Part shown: positions 45,619-53,979 of the stretch, piece by piece | Position numbering within the stretch: the stretch's first letter is position 1 | Layout of the letters: each line of letters begins with the position of its first letter | Assembly (NCBI GenBank): GCA_027021365.1 | Contig: JALUUM010000009.1 | Location: 1 to 64,000 of the forward strand | Direction: 5' to 3' | Source of the DNA: Spirochaetales bacterium | Lineage (GTDB): Bacteria > Spirochaetota > Spirochaetia > SZUA-6 | DNA length: 64,000 bases | Made by a program: the position numbers and the translations under genes | Notes under the pieces: model-generated | Databases searched by the model: none | Seen by the model: only the letters and a program-made list of their open reading frames with translations | What the model was told of the DNA's origin: nothing

Positions 45619-46704
45619 CTATTGAGCCTTATATACATCAGTTACCTTTATCTCTCCAGATACTATCTTTGCCGAATATTCCTTTAGAAGTTTAATCAAG
45701 TCATCCATTTTGGCAACCATATCCTTAGGCCCATTTTTACGAAACATTTGATCACCGTTTTCATCTACAAGCCATGAAGGCCCAACCATGTTTTGTGCCA
45801 CACCATAAGAATGAACACCGCCCTTAAAATTACCATCAGCAGTATCCTTTATAATCTGGAAAACTGCACGGTTGACCATCTTCATCATACTGGTAATAAC
45901 ATGGCCGGGAACAATATAATCTTGGTTTGAATCGACTCCAATGGAATACAAACCGACCTCACCAGATGCGGCTAAAACCCCTTCACCGCTCTTGCCAGCT
46001 GCTGCAAATATTATGTCCGCTCCATTATTATACTGAGCAAGGGCAAGTTCCTTCCCTTTTGTTGGGTCATTAAAAGCACCGGCATAACCTATCAACACTT
46101 TCATATTCGGATCTATTGCATGGACGCCTTCTTCGTAGCCAACCTGGAATCGACGAATTAGAGGAATATCCATACCCCCTACAAAGCCAACGGTACCTGT
46201 TTTTGTAAGACTTGCAGCCACCACACCAACTAAAAAAGAACCTTCATGCTCACGAAATAGAAGGCTAGCTACATTAGGTTCGTCTACTGTATTGTCAACA
46301 ATAGCAAAATTTATATTTGGAAATTCCGCAGCAACGACCTTAGTAGCATCTTTCATCCTCCAACCAACACTGATTATTATATCGTATCCGGCCTCAGCCA
46401 TAGCACGCATGCTAGCCTCATATTCAGCAGCATCGAAATTGCCTTCAATTACTTTTGTTTTAACGCCTAATTTATCCTTAGCCCATTCCATTCCTTGATT
46501 TGCTGAATCCAAGAAGGAACGATCACCAAGCGGTCCTGGCAAAACAAGGGCTGCCCGCACAGTCGTTCCTGTCCCTTCTTTATTCTCGGATTTGGAAGGT
46601 TCTTGAGCGCCACCTGCAAAGCTTATGAAAGTGAAAACCATTATAAGCGCCAAAACAATAGAAGCTGTTTTCAACATTGGGAAACCTAAGATTTTTCGAA
46701 GCAT
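45619..46704 (-). CDS. nupN: BMP-family nucleoside-binding protein
   Basis: 361-aa periplasmic binding protein of the BMP/Med/PnrA family (PnrA is the purine-nucleoside binder of spirochaetes). N-terminal signal peptide MLKTASIVLALIMVFTFIS ends near FAGGAQ; no lipobox Cys is visible, unusual for BMP proteins. Fold motifs: VRAALVLPGPLGDRSFLDSA, VGWRMKDATKVVAAEFPNIN and GADIIFAAAGKSGEGVLAA. AGGAGG lies five bases before the ATG. First transporter gene, downstream of the GntR regulator. Confidence 0.9.
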   Translation of the reverse strand: MLRKILGFPMLKTASIVLALIMVFTFISFAGGAQEPSKSENKEGTGTTVRAALVLPGPLGDRSFLDSANQGMEWAKDKLGVKTKVIEGNFDAAEYEASMRAMAEAGYDIIISVGWRMKDATKVVAAEFPNINFAIVDNTVDEPNVASLLFREHEGSFLVGVVAASLTKTGTVGFVGGMDIPLIRRFQVGYEEGVHAIDPNMKVLIGYAGAFNDPTKGKELALAQYNNGADIIFAAAGKSGEGVLAASGEVGLYSIGVDSNQDYIVPGHVITSMMKMVNRAVFQIIKDTADGNFKGGVHSYGVAQNMVGPSWLVDENGDQMFRKNGPKDMVAKMDDLIKLLKEYSAKIVSGEIKVTDVYKAQ

Positions 46705-46760
46705 ATACTCCTCCTTATAAAATTAAAATGCAAATTAATATGAAATATTGTTATCATTCT

Positions 46761-47573
46761 TTAATCTCGTTCAAATCCGGAAAGCTTTCTGTCCAGCGCA
46801 TCCATTCTCCATGTTGGTCGTTTTCTATCAAAATGCATGGAAAAACTTATGCGGTCCGCTCGATAGTAAAGCTTTTCGTAATCTATTGGAATCTTTTCTG
46901 TGGTGTAAGCAACTCTCGTAATAACAAAAATCGGATCTCCTGTTTGAATCTGTAAAAGACTTGCAATTTCTCCTTTTGCAATAGACGCATCAACTTTATA
47001 ATCAGCCTCTTCAAGAATGATATTGTATTTATCTTCCAGTAAACTATAAATTGGATATCTATTAAGATCATTGGATATTATTTTTTGACCAATATCATTT
47101 GGAAGCCATGTAGTGTCAAAGGACAGTGGTACATTATTAGCAAGTCTCAATCGTTCAATATAAGTGACAACATCACCTGGAGAAAGGTTTAGTTGCTTGG
47201 CCACTACACTCGACGCAGTAACCTGTACCGCTTTAAGAAGTTGTGAAGAGGGAGAAAAACCTAGCTCCAACATATCTTCAACAAATCCAGTAAGTGCCGT
47301 TAACTCCTGACCAATCCTCTTATCACTTACGAAGGTCCCTTTCCCCTGGATGCGATAAACGGCCCCCTCAGCAGCAAGGACATCCAGAGCCTTGCGAACA
47401 GTGGCACGGCTGACATTAAATCTCTCTATTAACTCTGTCTCCGATGGCAGGCGTTCTCCAGGGGGTAGAGAGAAATTGGCAATTTCGTCGCGTATAATCT
47501 CTAGAATCTGATAATACAAAGGAACAGGACTGTTCTTTGTTATTTGTGCCCTTTCCTCTTTTTTATTAGCCAT
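46761..47573 (-). CDS. GntR/HutC-family repressor of the nucleoside operon
   Basis: 270-aa regulator with an N-terminal GntR winged helix (PLYYQILEIIRDEIANFSLP then LIERFNVSRATVRKALDVLA) and a C-terminal UTRA ligand-binding domain (residues about 100-250). It precedes the nucleoside transporter genes, so the ligand is likely to be a nucleoside or base. A run of Gs forms its ribosome site. Its own promoter carries a dyad motif that is repeated at the TauE/SafE gene. Confidence 0.9.
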   Translation of the reverse strand: MANKKEERAQITKNSPVPLYYQILEIIRDEIANFSLPPGERLPSETELIERFNVSRATVRKALDVLAAEGAVYRIQGKGTFVSDKRIGQELTALTGFVEDMLELGFSPSSQLLKAVQVTASSVVAKQLNLSPGDVVTYIERLRLANNVPLSFDTTWLPNDIGQKIISNDLNRYPIYSLLEDKYNIILEEADYKVDASIAKGEIASLLQIQTGDPIFVITRVAYTTEKIPIDYEKLYYRADRISFSMHFDRKRPTWRMDALDRKLSGFERD

Positions 47574-47614
47574 CTACTAATTCACCCCCCCATTCAAATG
47601 GTTAATTAATATAA

Positions 47615-47661
47615 GGTTAACCGGACAACCTTATATTATCACCTATAGGATAACCTGTCAA
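47615..47661 (-). promoter_or_regulatory. gntR promoter with operator
   Basis: Minus strand TTGACA (47656-47661), 17-bp spacer, TAATAT (47633-47638), followed at once by the dyad GGTTAACCGGACAACC (47615-47630, plus-strand reading) over the start point. The same arrangement is found at 48506-48552. Confidence 0.6.
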
Positions 47662-47744
47662 GGACTTATCCCTATCCATAAACTGAAAAACTAATAATTT
47701 GACAACTTTTCTTAACATAGCATTTTCATTACATTAACCGCACT

Positions 47745-48470
47745 CTACAGAAAAACTGAAATAAGAAGATTTCCTCCCAATACAAGCATAAGGATTTTTA
47801 CTATAAGGCTAAATTTGGCCTCCGGGATATGCTTATGTAGAAAGCCACCAACAACACTTGTAAGAGCAATTACAGGTAATGTAAACAAAAAATAAGTTAT
47901 AACCTTCCTTGTAATATTCCCTGCAACGAAATGAGCTATACTTGCAAAAATATTTGTGAATAGAAAAAAACTATGTAAAGTAGCTCGGAAGAGCACCGGA
48001 TTCATGTTTATCAATGTCCCAAACATAACCACCGGCGGCCCGGTAATATTAAATGCTCCACCAAATAACCCTGCTAAAAAACCAAATAAAAATGCATATC
48101 TGTAACTCACTTTTTTTTGTTTTTTTATCTGAAAAAGGTTTATCAATGTAAAGACGATTATTGTAACTGCAAGAACAGCCTTAAGTATTTGTTCATCGGC
48201 TAGCCTAAGAAATATAATTCCTAAAGGAATCCCAATAAAAGCGGAAACAACAAGTCTCCATACAGCGTGAAAATTTATATCTTTCCAGCGTTCAATAACA
48301 ATGATAATTGCAAGAACACTAAGGTCTAAAGCCATTAAAGGCACTGCAACTTTAATTTCCATAAAAAATGATAGTAATGGTAAAGCAATTAGGGCTCCAC
48401 CAAAACTGAAGATGGATTGAACAAGGGTTGCAAAAAATATAATAACTATAACCGGCAGTAAATGTTCCAC
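47745..48470 (-). CDS. TauE/SafE family permease
   Basis: 241-aa membrane protein with about eight helices (MEHLLPVIVIIFFATLVQSI; AFLFGFLAGLFGGAFNITGP, the GxFGGAxNxxGP signature; NLLISVFL at the end). TauE/SafE proteins export sulfite or organosulfur anions. Start is a GTG at 48470 with AGGA seven bases before it. It carries the same promoter-operator as the nearby GntR gene, so it is probably co-regulated with nucleoside uptake. Confidence 0.85.
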   Translation of the reverse strand: MEHLLPVIVIIFFATLVQSIFSFGGALIALPLLSFFMEIKVAVPLMALDLSVLAIIIVIERWKDINFHAVWRLVVSAFIGIPLGIIFLRLADEQILKAVLAVTIIVFTLINLFQIKKQKKVSYRYAFLFGFLAGLFGGAFNITGPPVVMFGTLINMNPVLFRATLHSFFLFTNIFASIAHFVAGNITRKVITYFLFTLPVIALTSVVGGFLHKHIPEAKFSLIVKILMLVLGGNLLISVFL

Positions 48471-48505
48471 AACAGATCCTAAGCATTAATTTATACTACT
48501 AGTAT

Positions 48506-48552
48506 GGTTGACCGGACGACCTTACATTATCAGATTTCAAAATTCCCGTCAA
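48506..48552 (-). promoter_or_regulatory. TauE promoter with GntR-type operator
   Basis: Minus strand TTGACG (48547-48552), 17-bp spacer, TAATGT (48524-48529), then the motif GGTTGACCGGACGACC (48506-48521). It matches the gntR site in 14 of 16 bases of the dyad and in the -10 flank. Confidence 0.6.
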
Positions 48553-48719
48553 TAATCTTTAATTCAAACAAAAATCTGCTTCTAACTAGCTTATTAATTG
48601 AAAAATATTACTATGGTAAAGATACCTCGACAAGCAAGATATTCTTATATATTAATTAATTCTTATTATTCAAGATGATATTTAATATTATTATAAAAAG
48701 AATATTAATAATCATATTA

Positions 48720-48748
48720 TTGATATTTTATGAGCTATATAGTATAAT
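48720..48748 (+). promoter_or_regulatory. Candidate leaderless promoter of the sulfite-oxidase-fold gene
   Basis: TTGATA (48720-48725), 17-bp spacer, consensus TATAAT (48743-48748), then nine bases to the ATG at 48758. No ribosome site. The preceding 250 bp are very AT-rich. Confidence 0.5.
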
Positions 48749-48757
48749 TTAAATGTT

Positions 48758-49462
48758 ATGAAAACAAAGTTGAAAAGAATATCAATCATTCTGGTTGTCC
48801 TTGCAACCATTATCCTGCCGGCATTTTCACTTGGAAGGGGTGAAGGAGGATTCTCCGGCCAGGGAAGCTCCCAGCCGCTAAAGAAACTCAAAGAAGTGGA
48901 GGTACGCCAGTACCACGGAAAGAATCTCTCTTCCATCGGTGACTTTAGAGAAAACTCCATAAAGGGTCCTCAGTACGTTGACAAGGAGAGCTACAGGCTT
49001 ACTGTGAAGGGCCTTGTAGACAGGGAACTCTCCCTCCCTTACGACGACATTGTTTCTCTTGACAATTACGAAAAGGTTGTCACACTTCACTGTGTTGAGG
49101 GATGGAGCGTAAAGATTCTGTGGCAGGGTGTCCTTGTAAGGGATATACTTAAAAAAGCAGGCCCCAAAAACAGTGCAAAGATTGTAATCTTAAGAGCTGT
49201 GGATGGCTATTCAACATCATTTCCCCTGGAATACTTTATGAACAATGACATAATAATTGCCTACAAGATTAACGGCGTGGTACTCCCGCCGGAACGAGGA
49301 TTCCCCTTTCAGCTCGTTGCAGAAGACAAGTGGGGCTACAAATGGATAAAGTGGATAAAAGAGATAGAGCTCTCTGACAACGAAAATTTCAGGGGCTACT
49401 GGGAAAGGTACGGCTACAGCCAGAAAGGGGACTTTAATGAACCGATGTTTGACAATCGGTAG
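48758..49462 (+). CDS. Exported sulfite-oxidase-fold (YedY/MsrP-like) molybdopterin protein
   Basis: 234-aa protein of the oxidoreductase molybdopterin-binding fold. The Mo-ligating Cys is in TLHCVEGWSVKILWQGV (Cys112), and pterin-contact motifs VLPPERGFPFQLVAEDKWGY are present. The N-terminus (MKTKLKRISIILVVLATIIL) is a Sec-type signal; no twin-arginine is visible although Mo-cofactor proteins normally need Tat. Its last 26 bases overlap a small membrane protein gene, giving a YedY/YedZ-like pair. The electron acceptor and substrate are unknown. Confidence 0.78.
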   Translation: MKTKLKRISIILVVLATIILPAFSLGRGEGGFSGQGSSQPLKKLKEVEVRQYHGKNLSSIGDFRENSIKGPQYVDKESYRLTVKGLVDRELSLPYDDIVSLDNYEKVVTLHCVEGWSVKILWQGVLVRDILKKAGPKNSAKIVILRAVDGYSTSFPLEYFMNNDIIIAYKINGVVLPPERGFPFQLVAEDKWGYKWIKWIKEIELSDNENFRGYWERYGYSQKGDFNEPMFDNR

Positions 49463-49700
49463 GAAGACCGTACACTGGCTCTTTCTCGTTGTAACGGTTG
49501 TCTTTCTCTTCTCCGGCCTTGGAATATACTATGCAAGGGAAGTATCCTTGGTCACTTTCGGACTACTTACCAAACCGCTCTCCTTTAAGATTCATGTATT
49601 ACTCTGGATTCCCTTTACCGTACTTCTCGGCCTTCATTTACTTTTCACTATTTTGTCTCGCAGAGTCTTTACTAAAAGGTCAAATCAAATATATGATTGA
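49437..49700 (+). CDS. Small two-helix membrane partner of the Mo protein
   Basis: 87-aa protein with two transmembrane helices (TVHWLFLVVTVVFLFSGLGI; KIHVLLWIPFTVLLGLHLLF) and three His in or near the helices, in the pattern of cytochrome b561-like or YedZ-like haem-binding subunits but much shorter. The start overlaps the upstream gene by 26 bases (GGGG upstream). A role in passing electrons to the Mo protein is inferred. Confidence 0.6.
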   Translation: MNRCLTIGRKTVHWLFLVVTVVFLFSGLGIYYAREVSLVTFGLLTKPLSFKIHVLLWIPFTVLLGLHLLFTILSRRVFTKRSNQIYD

Positions 49701-49703
49701 ATT

Positions 49704-50417
49704 ATGCCGGTGAGGGGTACAAAGCGAAAACTCGATGCTGAACGTTTGAACGATACACTTTTACGTGGTATCGAGAAGCAGCTCCTCAACTTCTTCGTAA
49801 AGATATTGCCCGTAAAGATAATGCCCGACCACCTTACCTATATAGGCCTTGCAGGTTCGGGAATGATAGCTGCCGGTTACGGCCTCTGTAACTACAGCAT
49901 AGCATGGCTCTGGCTTGCAAACTTCGGCTTCGTCGTCAACTGGTTCGGTGACAGCCTGGATGGCAGCCTTGCACGATACAGAAAGATAGAGCGTCCAGTA
50001 TATGGTTTCTTCATAGACCACAATGTAGATTCCATCTCGATGCTACTAATTGCCTTGGGCCTTGGCATATCACCGTACATGAGGTTCGATGTTGCGCTCT
50101 ATACGCTCATTGGATACTACATGCTATCTATAAGCACCTACATAAATGCCTATGTAAGGGGAATATTCAGGATATCCTTTGCGTTCGTAGGACCCACAGA
50201 GGTAAGGACAATTGCCATAATAGGCAACACTGTACTCTTTTTCATTGGCAAGAATATCAATCTCGAGTTATTCGGATTGAAGCTGACATACCTCGATCTT
50301 CTGGGAGTCGTTGTGGGGACAACCTTCATAGTGGGCTATTTTGTATTCTACTTTTTAGATCTCAGGGAAATGGCAAAAATAGATCCGCCAAAGAAACCTG
50401 GTTCCGGGAAAAACTAA
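49704..50417 (+). CDS. CDP-alcohol phosphatidyltransferase
   Basis: 237-aa membrane enzyme with about six helices. The family signature DG-x2-AR-x(8,9)-G-x3-D-x3-D is in GDSLDGSLARYRKIERPVYG and FFIDHNVDS, intact. It transfers a phosphoalcohol to or from CDP-activated lipid; glycerol, inositol, serine or other head groups cannot be told from sequence. Starts three bases after the small membrane protein; no clear ribosome site. Confidence 0.85.
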   Translation: MPVRGTKRKLDAERLNDTLLRGIEKQLLNFFVKILPVKIMPDHLTYIGLAGSGMIAAGYGLCNYSIAWLWLANFGFVVNWFGDSLDGSLARYRKIERPVYGFFIDHNVDSISMLLIALGLGISPYMRFDVALYTLIGYYMLSISTYINAYVRGIFRISFAFVGPTEVRTIAIIGNTVLFFIGKNINLELFGLKLTYLDLLGVVVGTTFIVGYFVFYFLDLREMAKIDPPKKPGSGKN

Positions 50418-50478
50418 CCAATTTCCCCCGGCTCGGAACATTTCCCGGCTTAAATGTCCTGCCAAGGCTCTGAATCGA

Positions 50479-50766
50479 TTATTTTGCAGGGAGCTTATCA
50501 GCAAAAACCTTCCCCACTGCTCGGGAACCGAAATGATAGATTCCATTCGCCTCTAAAAACACACCGAGCACTAAAATAATGAACCTCGGCCAGTCATAAG
50601 GTTGAACGGAAAGGATGCGCCAGAGACAGAGAAGAATACTCACAACTCCGGACACGATAACGGCGCGGTAACCATCAATTTTCAGCCATTTCTTTACAGC
50701 CTGTGTGATGGGAAAGACAATCGATGCCAGTGTGAGAATCTCGGTAAGAAGCTGGGTAGTAATCAT
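50479..50766 (-). CDS. Small membrane protein, holin-like layout
   Basis: 95-aa protein with three hydrophobic stretches (LLTEILTLASIVFPITQAVK, AVIVSGVVSILLCLWRIL, FIILVLGVFLEANGIYHFG) and charged ends, as in some phage holins or small membrane proteins. GGGGG lies about eight bases before the ATG. No phage gene is nearby, so a holin role is unlikely. Convergent with the phosphatidyltransferase gene. Unknown function. Confidence 0.5.
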   Translation of the reverse strand: MITTQLLTEILTLASIVFPITQAVKKWLKIDGYRAVIVSGVVSILLCLWRILSVQPYDWPRFIILVLGVFLEANGIYHFGSRAVGKVFADKLPAK

Positions 50767-50791
50767 TTTTTAAAACCCCCTTTTACAATGA

Positions 50792-52060
50792 TTATAAGAG
50801 CTTACCGAGCATTTTCAAATAATTATTTAAGTGAATGGGGGTTATGAACCTGGATAGTATGTATTTTCTTCCTTCTCTGCCCATTTCATCTCTCAAGCGG
50901 GGGTTGTCCAGTAACAGTGCAGTTTTTTCGACAGCTTCTTTCAGGGTACTAACCACAAAACCGGTCCTGCCATCGACAACCTGTTCGGGAAGTCCGCCCG
51001 CATCGGAAACTATTACAGGCTTTTCCTTTATGGAGGCTTCAGAGACTACGAGGCCGAAACCTTCTCTCGTGGAAAGCGCATACACAACGGTCGCCCCCTG
51101 TTGAACGGCATTGAGCTTTAAGACATCGAAGGGCATGGCTTCTACGGCAGTATTCGGTATTCCTTCTACCAGTTTCCGGATCTTTTCAAGATACGGTTCG
51201 AACTGCGGATCGTCCTTTGCCCCCGCACCTGTAAGGAGGAGCTGAATATCGGAATAATCCGGTTTTAGCTGTTTAAATAGCTCACATACCCTTTCGTAGC
51301 CCTTAGCAGGGTCAAACCTTCCTACCTGAAGCAGGACGGGCCTTTTGGGGTTCAATCCGAAGGACTCGATGGCCTCTCTTATCATTTCCCCGTTCACCGC
51401 ATCTGGATCATTCTTCTCCTCCAAAGGATCGATTGAAGGGGGAATAACGAAGGGTCTCGGGGAGTCCGGCAGCACGAACTCCCTCCTGTGGTAAACCGCC
51501 GCATCGAATCGGTCTATCATTCCCTTGAAAAAATCTAGTACATCCCGGTTAGGGTTGCTCGTGTCGATGTGGCACCGGTAGATCCATATACCACTTCCAT
51601 CGATACGTGCATCTACAAGGCCGAGAAACTGTGTGTCATGTATTATGATGACATCGTAATCCCTTATCCTGTTACCAATTTCTTCAATTATCCTTTCCTG
51701 GACATCCCTGTAAAGCTTCTTTTCTTCCATGGTAAGCTTCCCGGTTTCCTGGCCCTGGAACATGTTGTGCTGTTTTTTTGTGACGGAAAAGAATGAAGCA
51801 TCCTCCACTTCCGGTACGTACCAGTGCGCTGTAATGCCCAGGGAATTGAAAGCCGGGACAAGCTTGGAGAGAATCGCTGAAACTCCACCTCCCCTTGCAA
51901 CGGAGTTTACATTAAGTATTCTCAATCCCTTAAGCTTTAAAGCATTTTCTCTAATCTCATCGGTATCCACCCATTTTGAATAATCTTCCAGCCTGAAATT
52001 CTTCTTCTGGACATCCAATGTGTTGTTCAATGTTTTTTCGTCTCCTTTTCTCTCGAGCAT
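50792..52060 (-). CDS. treT: Trehalose synthase TreT-like glycosyltransferase (GT4)
   Basis: 422-aa GT4 glycosyltransferase. The opening LRILNVNSVARGGGVSAILS, then HWYVPEVEDASFFSVTKKQH and NMFQG, is characteristic of TreT, which makes trehalose from a nucleotide sugar plus glucose (reversible). C-terminal GT-B motifs LLQVGRFDPAKGYERV and STREGFGLVVSEASIKEKPV with the catalytic E-x7-E are present. Last gene of the sugar ABC importer/LacI operon, suggesting the importer takes up trehalose or a related glucoside. Confidence 0.82.
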   Translation of the reverse strand: MLERKGDEKTLNNTLDVQKKNFRLEDYSKWVDTDEIRENALKLKGLRILNVNSVARGGGVSAILSKLVPAFNSLGITAHWYVPEVEDASFFSVTKKQHNMFQGQETGKLTMEEKKLYRDVQERIIEEIGNRIRDYDVIIIHDTQFLGLVDARIDGSGIWIYRCHIDTSNPNRDVLDFFKGMIDRFDAAVYHRREFVLPDSPRPFVIPPSIDPLEEKNDPDAVNGEMIREAIESFGLNPKRPVLLQVGRFDPAKGYERVCELFKQLKPDYSDIQLLLTGAGAKDDPQFEPYLEKIRKLVEGIPNTAVEAMPFDVLKLNAVQQGATVVYALSTREGFGLVVSEASIKEKPVIVSDAGGLPEQVVDGRTGFVVSTLKEAVEKTALLLDNPRLRDEMGREGRKYILSRFITPIHLNNYLKMLGKLL

Positions 52061-52063
52061 ACC

Positions 52064-53101
52064 TTAAATTCTCCTGCAAGTTTCACGTATCGAAAAATGG
52101 GTTGGCAGAAGTATTCTCTTATTAATGATACTCTCTCCTGATATTAGCTTTAAAAGAAGGCGTGCCGCTTCGGAACCAAGGCCTGCGGCTGGAAGGGTTA
52201 TAGTCGAGAGGGGCGGATTCAAATACCTGGAAAGGTAATCGTCGTCGAATCCCACGATGGAAATATCATCCGGAATCTTCATGCCCCTGTCCCTTATCGC
52301 CTTTATTGCACCGTACGCAATTACATCGTTTCCCGCAAAGATCGCTGTGATGTCACTATTCTCTTCCAGAAGTTCTGCCATTGCTCCGTAGCCACTCTCC
52401 TCCGAAAAATCACCCTTTTTTATCAACCTTTCATCCACACTGTAGCCGGCTTCTCTTAAAGCCTCCTTGTAACCCTCGATTCTTGCACGAGCAGCGTAGA
52501 ATAGAGTGGATGCATGGGATATCATCCCTATCTTCCTGTGACCAAGGCTTATCAGGTACTGTACCGCTTCCTTTGCAGAGTTTAAGTTGTCGATATCGAC
52601 CTGCACGATCCGGCTGTCATTAATTGTGCCAATTACTACAAATGGAAAACCTCTATCCAAAAGTTCGGGAAAACCGTTGTCATTGTCATGGATGTTTATG
52701 AATATTACACCATTTAGCTCGTCCGACTCCGCAATATCCAGGTAGTTGAACTGGTCGATCTTTAAGGGCTGCAAAATCAGCCTATGCCTGTACCTGTTAA
52801 GAGTCTGTGCCACACCTTCGATCACCTTGGGAATGTAAGCATCTGAAAAGAGCGACTGCGAATGGCAGACGAAAACTCCTATCGAGTAATGCCTTATCCT
52901 GGCAAGGTCTCTTGCGTGTTCGTTTGGTTGGTAGCCCAGCTCCTTTGCAGCCTGTAATACTCGCTGCCTTGTTCTTTCTGAAATCTTCTTACCAGGCGAG
53001 TTGTTCAGGACAAAGGAAACCGTAGTTCTTGAAACTCCTGCCAGCCTTGCAACGTCACTGGCAGAGACTCTTTTAACCTCTCTGTTAATCATAGTTGTCA
53101 T
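52064..53101 (-). CDS. LacI-family repressor
   Basis: 345-aa LacI/GalR regulator: N-terminal helix-turn-helix SASDVARLAGVSRTTVSFVL and a periplasmic-binding-protein-like ligand domain (GVFVCHSQSLFSDAYIPKVI through GFDDDYLSRYLNPPLSTITL). It starts at an ATG overlapping the MalG-like stop by four bases; a second ATG three codons later (53092) has the better-spaced AAGGG. Being inside the operon it likely represses the sugar importer through the palindrome before the binding-protein gene. Confidence 0.93.
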   Translation of the reverse strand: MTTMINREVKRVSASDVARLAGVSRTTVSFVLNNSPGKKISERTRQRVLQAAKELGYQPNEHARDLARIRHYSIGVFVCHSQSLFSDAYIPKVIEGVAQTLNRYRHRLILQPLKIDQFNYLDIAESDELNGVIFINIHDNDNGFPELLDRGFPFVVIGTINDSRIVQVDIDNLNSAKEAVQYLISLGHRKIGMISHASTLFYAARARIEGYKEALREAGYSVDERLIKKGDFSEESGYGAMAELLEENSDITAIFAGNDVIAYGAIKAIRDRGMKIPDDISIVGFDDDYLSRYLNPPLSTITLPAAGLGSEAARLLLKLISGESIINKRILLPTHFSIRETCRRI

Positions 53102-53979
53102 CCCTTAACGGAACCTGCAAGGATACCCCGCACGAAGTATTTCTGTAAACTGAAAAATATCACAATAGGCAAAAACATGGAAATGAAAGCTGCTGAGGTG
53201 AGGTATTCCCAGCCCCCGCCGTAGGAATTTACCAGGTTACTTATGGTAAGCGGCATCGGAGCTACCCGCGGATTCCCACCAAGGTAGATAAGGGCAACCA
53301 GGAGGTCGTTCCAGACCCACATGAACTGAAAGATCGCCAGCGACGAAAGGGCCGGCACCGACGTGGGAAGAACAAGGCGGAAGAATACAGTGTAGTGGGA
53401 AGCCCCGTCAAGGTGCGCGGATTCAAACATCTCGGCGGGTAGCTCCCCTATGAAATTACGGAGAAGGTAAATGGCAAATGGCAGACCATACGCGGTATGT
53501 GCAATCCAGATACCGGCAAATGTTCCCGTAAGGTGAATACTGTTAAAGAGTTGAAGAACCGGTATCAGTGTCATCTGAATGGGCACCACCAGCAGGCCCA
53601 CAACCGTAAGAAAGAGGATGTCCCGCCCGGGAAAGGTCATCCAGGAAAATGCATAAGCTGCAAATGCAGCTATCAGTATCGGCATCACCGTTGCCGGTAT
53701 GGAAATAAGGAGGCTGTTTATGAAACTCCTTCCCATGTTGGCAGTAGTTAAAACCTTCCTGTAGTTTTCCAGTGTAAAGTTGAGGGGTGTTTTAAAGGCC
53801 TTCCACCATCCGGATGAGAGGATTGCAGAGGCGGGCCGGAAGGAACTGACAAGAAGCCCCACAGAGGGAAGAAGCCAGACGGCACATATCAACAGAACGA
53901 TAACATTAAGGGGGGCCCTACCGAGAAGCCTTATCAATTTACCTTTCCTGTTCGAAACTACTATGCTCTGAGGCATCAT
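53098..53979 (-). CDS. Sugar ABC transporter permease (MalG-like)
   Basis: 293-aa permease with six helices; EAA loop is EMFESAHLDGASHYTVFFRL. The start at 53979 overlaps the stop of the MalF-like gene and has GGAGG upstream; a longer frame to 54255 is antisense-like and not coding. It pairs with the MalF-like permease. No ATPase gene is in the cluster, so a shared multi-sugar ATPase elsewhere is expected. Confidence 0.9.
   Translation of the reverse strand: MMPQSIVVSNRKGKLIRLLGRAPLNVIVLLICAVWLLPSVGLLVSSFRPASAILSSGWWKAFKTPLNFTLENYRKVLTTANMGRSFINSLLISIPATVMPILIAAFAAYAFSWMTFPGRDILFLTVVGLLVVPIQMTLIPVLQLFNSIHLTGTFAGIWIAHTAYGLPFAIYLLRNFIGELPAEMFESAHLDGASHYTVFFRLVLPTSVPALSSLAIFQFMWVWNDLLVALIYLGGNPRVAPMPLTISNLVNSYGGGWEYLTSAAFISMFLPIVIFFSLQKYFVRGILAGSVKG

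Noticed and set aside
50479..50766. Phage holin
   Set aside because: Only the size and helix layout fit; there is no endolysin or phage gene nearby.
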